Source: an uncultured Ruminococcus sp. (GTDB lineage: Bacteria; Bacillota; Clostridia; Oscillospirales; Acutalibacteraceae). From it: DNA of 6,645 nucleotides. The position numbers and the translations under genes are program-made. Positions 4,407-6,645 of the stretch are shown one piece after another. The first letter of the stretch is position 1, and the number at the start of each line of letters is the position of its first letter. The notes under the pieces were generated by a model, which did not search any database, was not told where the DNA came from, and saw nothing but the letters and a program-made list of their open reading frames with translations. The stretch covers positions 1 to 6,645 of the forward strand of contig CADCON010000122.1 of NCBI GenBank assembly GCA_902803035.1. The letters run 5' to 3'.

Positions 4407-6645
4407 TTAATTGTCTGCGTAGTATCTGATGCTTCTGATGTAGTAGCTGCCGTCGGGCTTGACAGCGAGAATGTATTCCATGAATTTGTAGCAGGCGTCT
4501 TCGGAATTTTCAGATGACGACAGGGTCATTTCCTCCTGGCAATAGCCAACCACCAGCGATATATAATCGCTCTTCTGCGCTATCTTGGTGATAACCGCGG
4601 AAGGCCCTTCAATGCCGCGGCGCGCCACATGGAAGCTTTGTTCTATGCTGTCATAATAATAGATCGCGCTGCCGTCGGATTCGCTCAGGACATTGAGCTT
4701 CAGCTTCACGTCGTTGCCGAATAATTCCTTGGCGGCTTGTTCGACGAGGTCGGCTGAAAGCACGATCTTGTCGGTCGCGTCGGATTGATGCTCATAGCCT
4801 TCGGTTTCGTCGAGCTTGCGCAGGGCGTGCCAGATGGCGCTTTGAAGCAGCATTTTATTGTCCGCTTTTTCCACCGATTCGAATGGCACAGGGTCGTTGA
4901 CCACGACAGGCGAGATGAATTCGGTGTATTCCGTCTTTTTCTCGCTTGTGCTGCCGATATTGGTAAAGCCCGAAATAACGGTTTTCACCGCGCTGAAGAG
5001 TATCAGTGCGGCAAACATGACTGCTACCGCGCCGATGAAAGCGGAAATTCTGCGGCGTGAGCGTTTGCTGCGTTCCATATCTTCACCGTCCTTATCTTCA
5101 TCAAGCCACTGTTCCTGGAATTCTGCGTCGTCAATGTCCGTCGGGAACACAATCGGACCGTCAGGCACCCTGAAGACTGCCGTGGGGTTTTCTGCCGGTT
5201 CTTTGGAATGCAGGTACAGGGTGTCATCCTGACCCGCGCTTGCAATGGGATCTATTACGGATGGATTTTCGTCTACAATCAGCACCGATTCAAAGAGATT
5301 TTCGTCCGGCTCGCGGGTTTTGACGCGGGGCTGGTACTCCTTGACGGTTTCTTCGGGTTCTTCGCCTGACACGGTCCTGTCGGCGGGGGTGGGTTTTACG
5401 ATTGCTTCGATGGGCGGTTCCACCGCTACGACCGTGGGAATATCCTCATTCTCGTGGCGCAGGACTTCGGCCAGCTCTGCCGCTTCGGCGAGCTTCTCTA
5501 TCTTGTCCTGAACGGGATTGCCGGCGTCTTCCTCCGGCTTCGCTGCCGTTTCGGGCACCGATACTTCCGAACTGCCGAAGATATCATTCTCAAGGTCGGA
5601 TACGATGATCTCTACCGCGGGTTCTTCCGGCGCGGGTTCTTCCGGCGCGGGCTCTTCATGCGTGGGCTCTTCTTGCGAAGGTTCTTCCTGCGCGGGCTCT
5701 TCTTGCGCGGGTTCTTCTTGCGTGGGCTCTTCTTGCGCGGGCTCTTCCTGCTCAAGAGCGGAGGAGTCAATGATCATTCCGGGCTTGAAGGCGTCTTCAT
5801 AGTTCGCGCTGTCCGGGAAGCCGGAATCGGTTGCTTCCGGCGACTGCCCGCCCTCGTCCTTGTGAAGGAACTGATTGAGATCCACCATCTCCATGCCGGC
5901 TTCATCGGGAAGCGGTTCCATGCCATGATGGTCTTCATGCGGCGTGTCGTCATCATCAAATGACTGCATCAGCCGGCTTGAAAGAAGCGAGGAATTGCCG
6001 TCATCCGGCCTTTCGTCCGGGCTGTCGCTGCCCGACCGGGAGGGAATCAATTCATCCCAATTCGTCTGACCGGAATCGGAGGACAGGGTGTCAAAAATGT
6101 CGTCCGCGTCTGTTCCGGGGGTCTGGGTGCCGCCGAGATGCTGCTGGTCCACGGCGTCAAGTATCTCCCGTATCGACATGGTGGCGACAACCCCTGAAAT
6201 GTCCTCGATGGAATCGTCATCGGTCTGATCCGGCTCCATTGGCGGGAGAAAATCAAAGGGATCCTTGTTTCTTTCGGCTTCCGCCTTTGCCCTTGCTTCG
6301 GCTTCCGCCTTCGCCCTTGCTTCGGCTTCCGCCTTTGCTCTTGCTTCAGCTTCCGCCTTTGCCCTTGCTTCGGCTTCCGCCTTTGCCCTTGCTTCAGCTT
6401 CCGCCTTTGCCCTTGCTTCAGCTTCCGCCTTTGCCCTTGCTTCGGCTTCCGCCTTTGCCCTTGCTTCGGCTTCCGCCTTTGCCCTTGCTTCGGCTTCCGC
6501 CTTTGCTCTTGCTTCGGCTTCCGCCTTCGCCCTGTTCTCGGCTTCCGCCTTCGCCCTTGCCTCGGCTTCCGCCTTCGCCCTTGCTTCGGCTTCCGCCTTT
6601 GCCCTGATCTCGGCTTCCGCTTTTGCCTTGGCTTCGGCGGCTTCA
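4407..6645 (-). CDS. Repeat-rich bitopic membrane protein: Ala/charge octad repeat, acidic linker, one helix, extracytoplasmic domain; N-terminus beyond window
   Basis: The frame is open from the right edge to TAA at 4407-4409, giving 745 visible residues. The ATG at 6239 is not a believable start: no Shine-Dalgarno precedes it and coding continues upstream without a break. Visible order: residues 1-124, about 15 copies of AKAEAEAR; a RNKDPFDFLPPMEP hinge; residues about 140-525, strongly acidic and probably disordered, with nine EEPxx pentads at about 297-341; a basic RSKRSRRR patch; one membrane helix at about 533-555; and a C-terminal domain of about 185 residues ending in YYIRSIRYYADN. 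The basic patch before the helix puts the repeats in the cytoplasm and the C-terminal domain outside. I recognise no named family and no catalytic motif. The Ala-rich charged repeat resembles TolA's helical spacer in composition, but the orientation is reversed. It has its own terminator. The protein could be a structural or sensor protein; this is open. Confidence 0.85.
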   Translation of the reverse strand, partial: EAAEAKAKAEAEIRAKAEAEARAKAEAEARAKAEAENRAKAEAEARAKAEAEARAKAEAEARAKAEAEARAKAEAEARAKAEAEARAKAEAEARAKAEAEARAKAEAEARAKAEAEARAKAEAERNKDPFDFLPPMEPDQTDDDSIEDISGVVATMSIREILDAVDQQHLGGTQTPGTDADDIFDTLSSDSGQTNWDELIPSRSGSDSPDERPDDGNSSLLSSRLMQSFDDDDTPHEDHHGMEPLPDEAGMEMVDLNQFLHKDEGGQSPEATDSGFPDSANYEDAFKPGMIIDSSALEQEEPAQEEPTQEEPAQEEPAQEEPSQEEPTHEEPAPEEPAPEEPAVEIIVSDLENDIFGSSEVSVPETAAKPEEDAGNPVQDKIEKLAEAAELAEVLRHENEDIPTVVAVEPPIEAIVKPTPADRTVSGEEPEETVKEYQPRVKTREPDENLFESVLIVDENPSVIDPIASAGQDDTLYLHSKEPAENPTAVFRVPDGPIVFPTDIDDAEFQEQWLDEDKDGEDMERSKRSRRRISAFIGAVAVMFAALILFSAVKTVISGFTNIGSTSEKKTEYTEFISPVVVNDPVPFESVEKADNKMLLQSAIWHALRKLDETEGYEHQSDATDKIVLSADLVEQAAKELFGNDVKLKLNVLSESDGSAIYYYDSIEQSFHVARRGIEGPSAVITKIAQKSDYISLVVGYCQEEMTLSSSENSEDACYKFMEYILAVKPDGSYYIRSIRYYADN
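5621..5755 (-). repeat. Nine tandem 15-bp units encoding EEP-type pentads
   Basis: Nine consecutive 15-base units (type GCTCTTCTTGCGCGG on the plus strand) start at 5621. On the minus strand they encode EEPAQ, EEPTQ, EEPSQ, EEPTH and EEPAP variants. Substitutions are clustered in the last two codons of each unit while EEP is invariant. The array lies in the acidic cytoplasmic region and adds an extended, negatively charged spacer. Confidence 0.92.
6273..6645 (-). repeat. About 15 tandem 24-bp units encoding the octad AKAEAEAR, running off the window
   Basis: The plus-strand unit is 24 bases (CTTGCTTCGGCTTCCGCC plus TTTGCC). Phase is kept exactly: the same text recurs at 6301, 6421 and 6541, five units apart each time. 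Most differences are synonymous (TTTGCC/TTCGCC, CCTTGC/TCTTGC, TCGGC/TCAGC). Units nearer the right edge also carry amino-acid changes, giving AENR and AEIR, and the last visible part becomes AAEAKAK. Every second residue is alanine, and the charges follow K, E, E, R, which allows i to i+4 salt bridges in one long helix. Confidence 0.95.

Noticed and set aside
4407..6239. Taking the ATG at 6239 as the start of the repeat-rich membrane protein
   Set aside because: No Shine-Dalgarno precedes it, and the frame is open for a further 135 codons of in-phase repeats to the window edge.
5960..6607. Plus-strand frame encoding an LPPLPLLR-type repeat of about 215 residues
   Set aside because: This is the complementary reading of the 24-bp array. 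The minus-strand frame continues into a long protein with a membrane helix, a terminator and normal composition.
6273..6645. CRISPR-like array because of regular 24-bp repeats
   Set aside because: Units are contiguous with no spacers, in a single reading frame, and differ mostly at synonymous positions; it is a coding tandem repeat.

Overview
The window looks like ordinary chromosome from a Gram-positive, low-to-mid-GC Firmicute, most likely an anaerobic Clostridia member (Oscillospiraceae-like gut bacterium). This rests on AGGAG-type ribosome binding sites, sigma-A-like promoters in AT-rich gaps, a lipoprotein of the DUF4349 family, and a UgpC/MsmK-type sugar ABC transporter ATPase lying next to a CdaR/PucR-family regulator. 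The taxonomy is inferred from gene content and style, not from a marker gene. I see no rRNA, tRNA, CRISPR array, insertion sequence or phage gene.

Left half, plus strand (1-2375). The 3' end of a sugar ABC transporter ATPase gene (TOBE/OB-fold tail) enters from the left and ends at 417. A strong intrinsic terminator with a UUCG loop follows. A 325-base AT-rich gap then carries a good promoter and a perfect palindrome just downstream of it. These lead into a two-gene unit: a 361-residue CdaR/PucR-type transcription regulator and a 175-residue unrecognised protein that looks like two small beta-barrel (Sm-like) units. The unit ends in a symmetrical, probably bidirectional terminator at about 2385-2437.

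Right half, minus strand (2436-6645, transcribed right to left). Three consecutive genes encode proteins predicted to sit in the membrane with a domain outside the cytoplasm. The first transcribed, cut by the right edge, is a very long repeat protein: about 15 copies of an alanine/charge octad, a long acidic disordered stretch with nine EEP-type pentads, one membrane helix and a C-terminal domain of about 185 residues. Its own terminator follows. Next comes a DUF4349 lipoprotein with a C-terminal membrane segment and a proline-rich tail, its promoter overlaid by a perfect inverted repeat. Last is a 209-residue protein with two membrane helices, which has its own promoter in the gap behind the DUF4349 gene.

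The two halves are convergent and appear functionally separate. The left is a sugar-uptake ATPase plus a putative carbohydrate or diacid-responsive regulator; the right is cell-envelope proteins of unknown function. The most unusual item is the repeat protein at the right edge, whose real start lies outside the window. I found no convincing evidence of a new multi-gene defence or mobile system.
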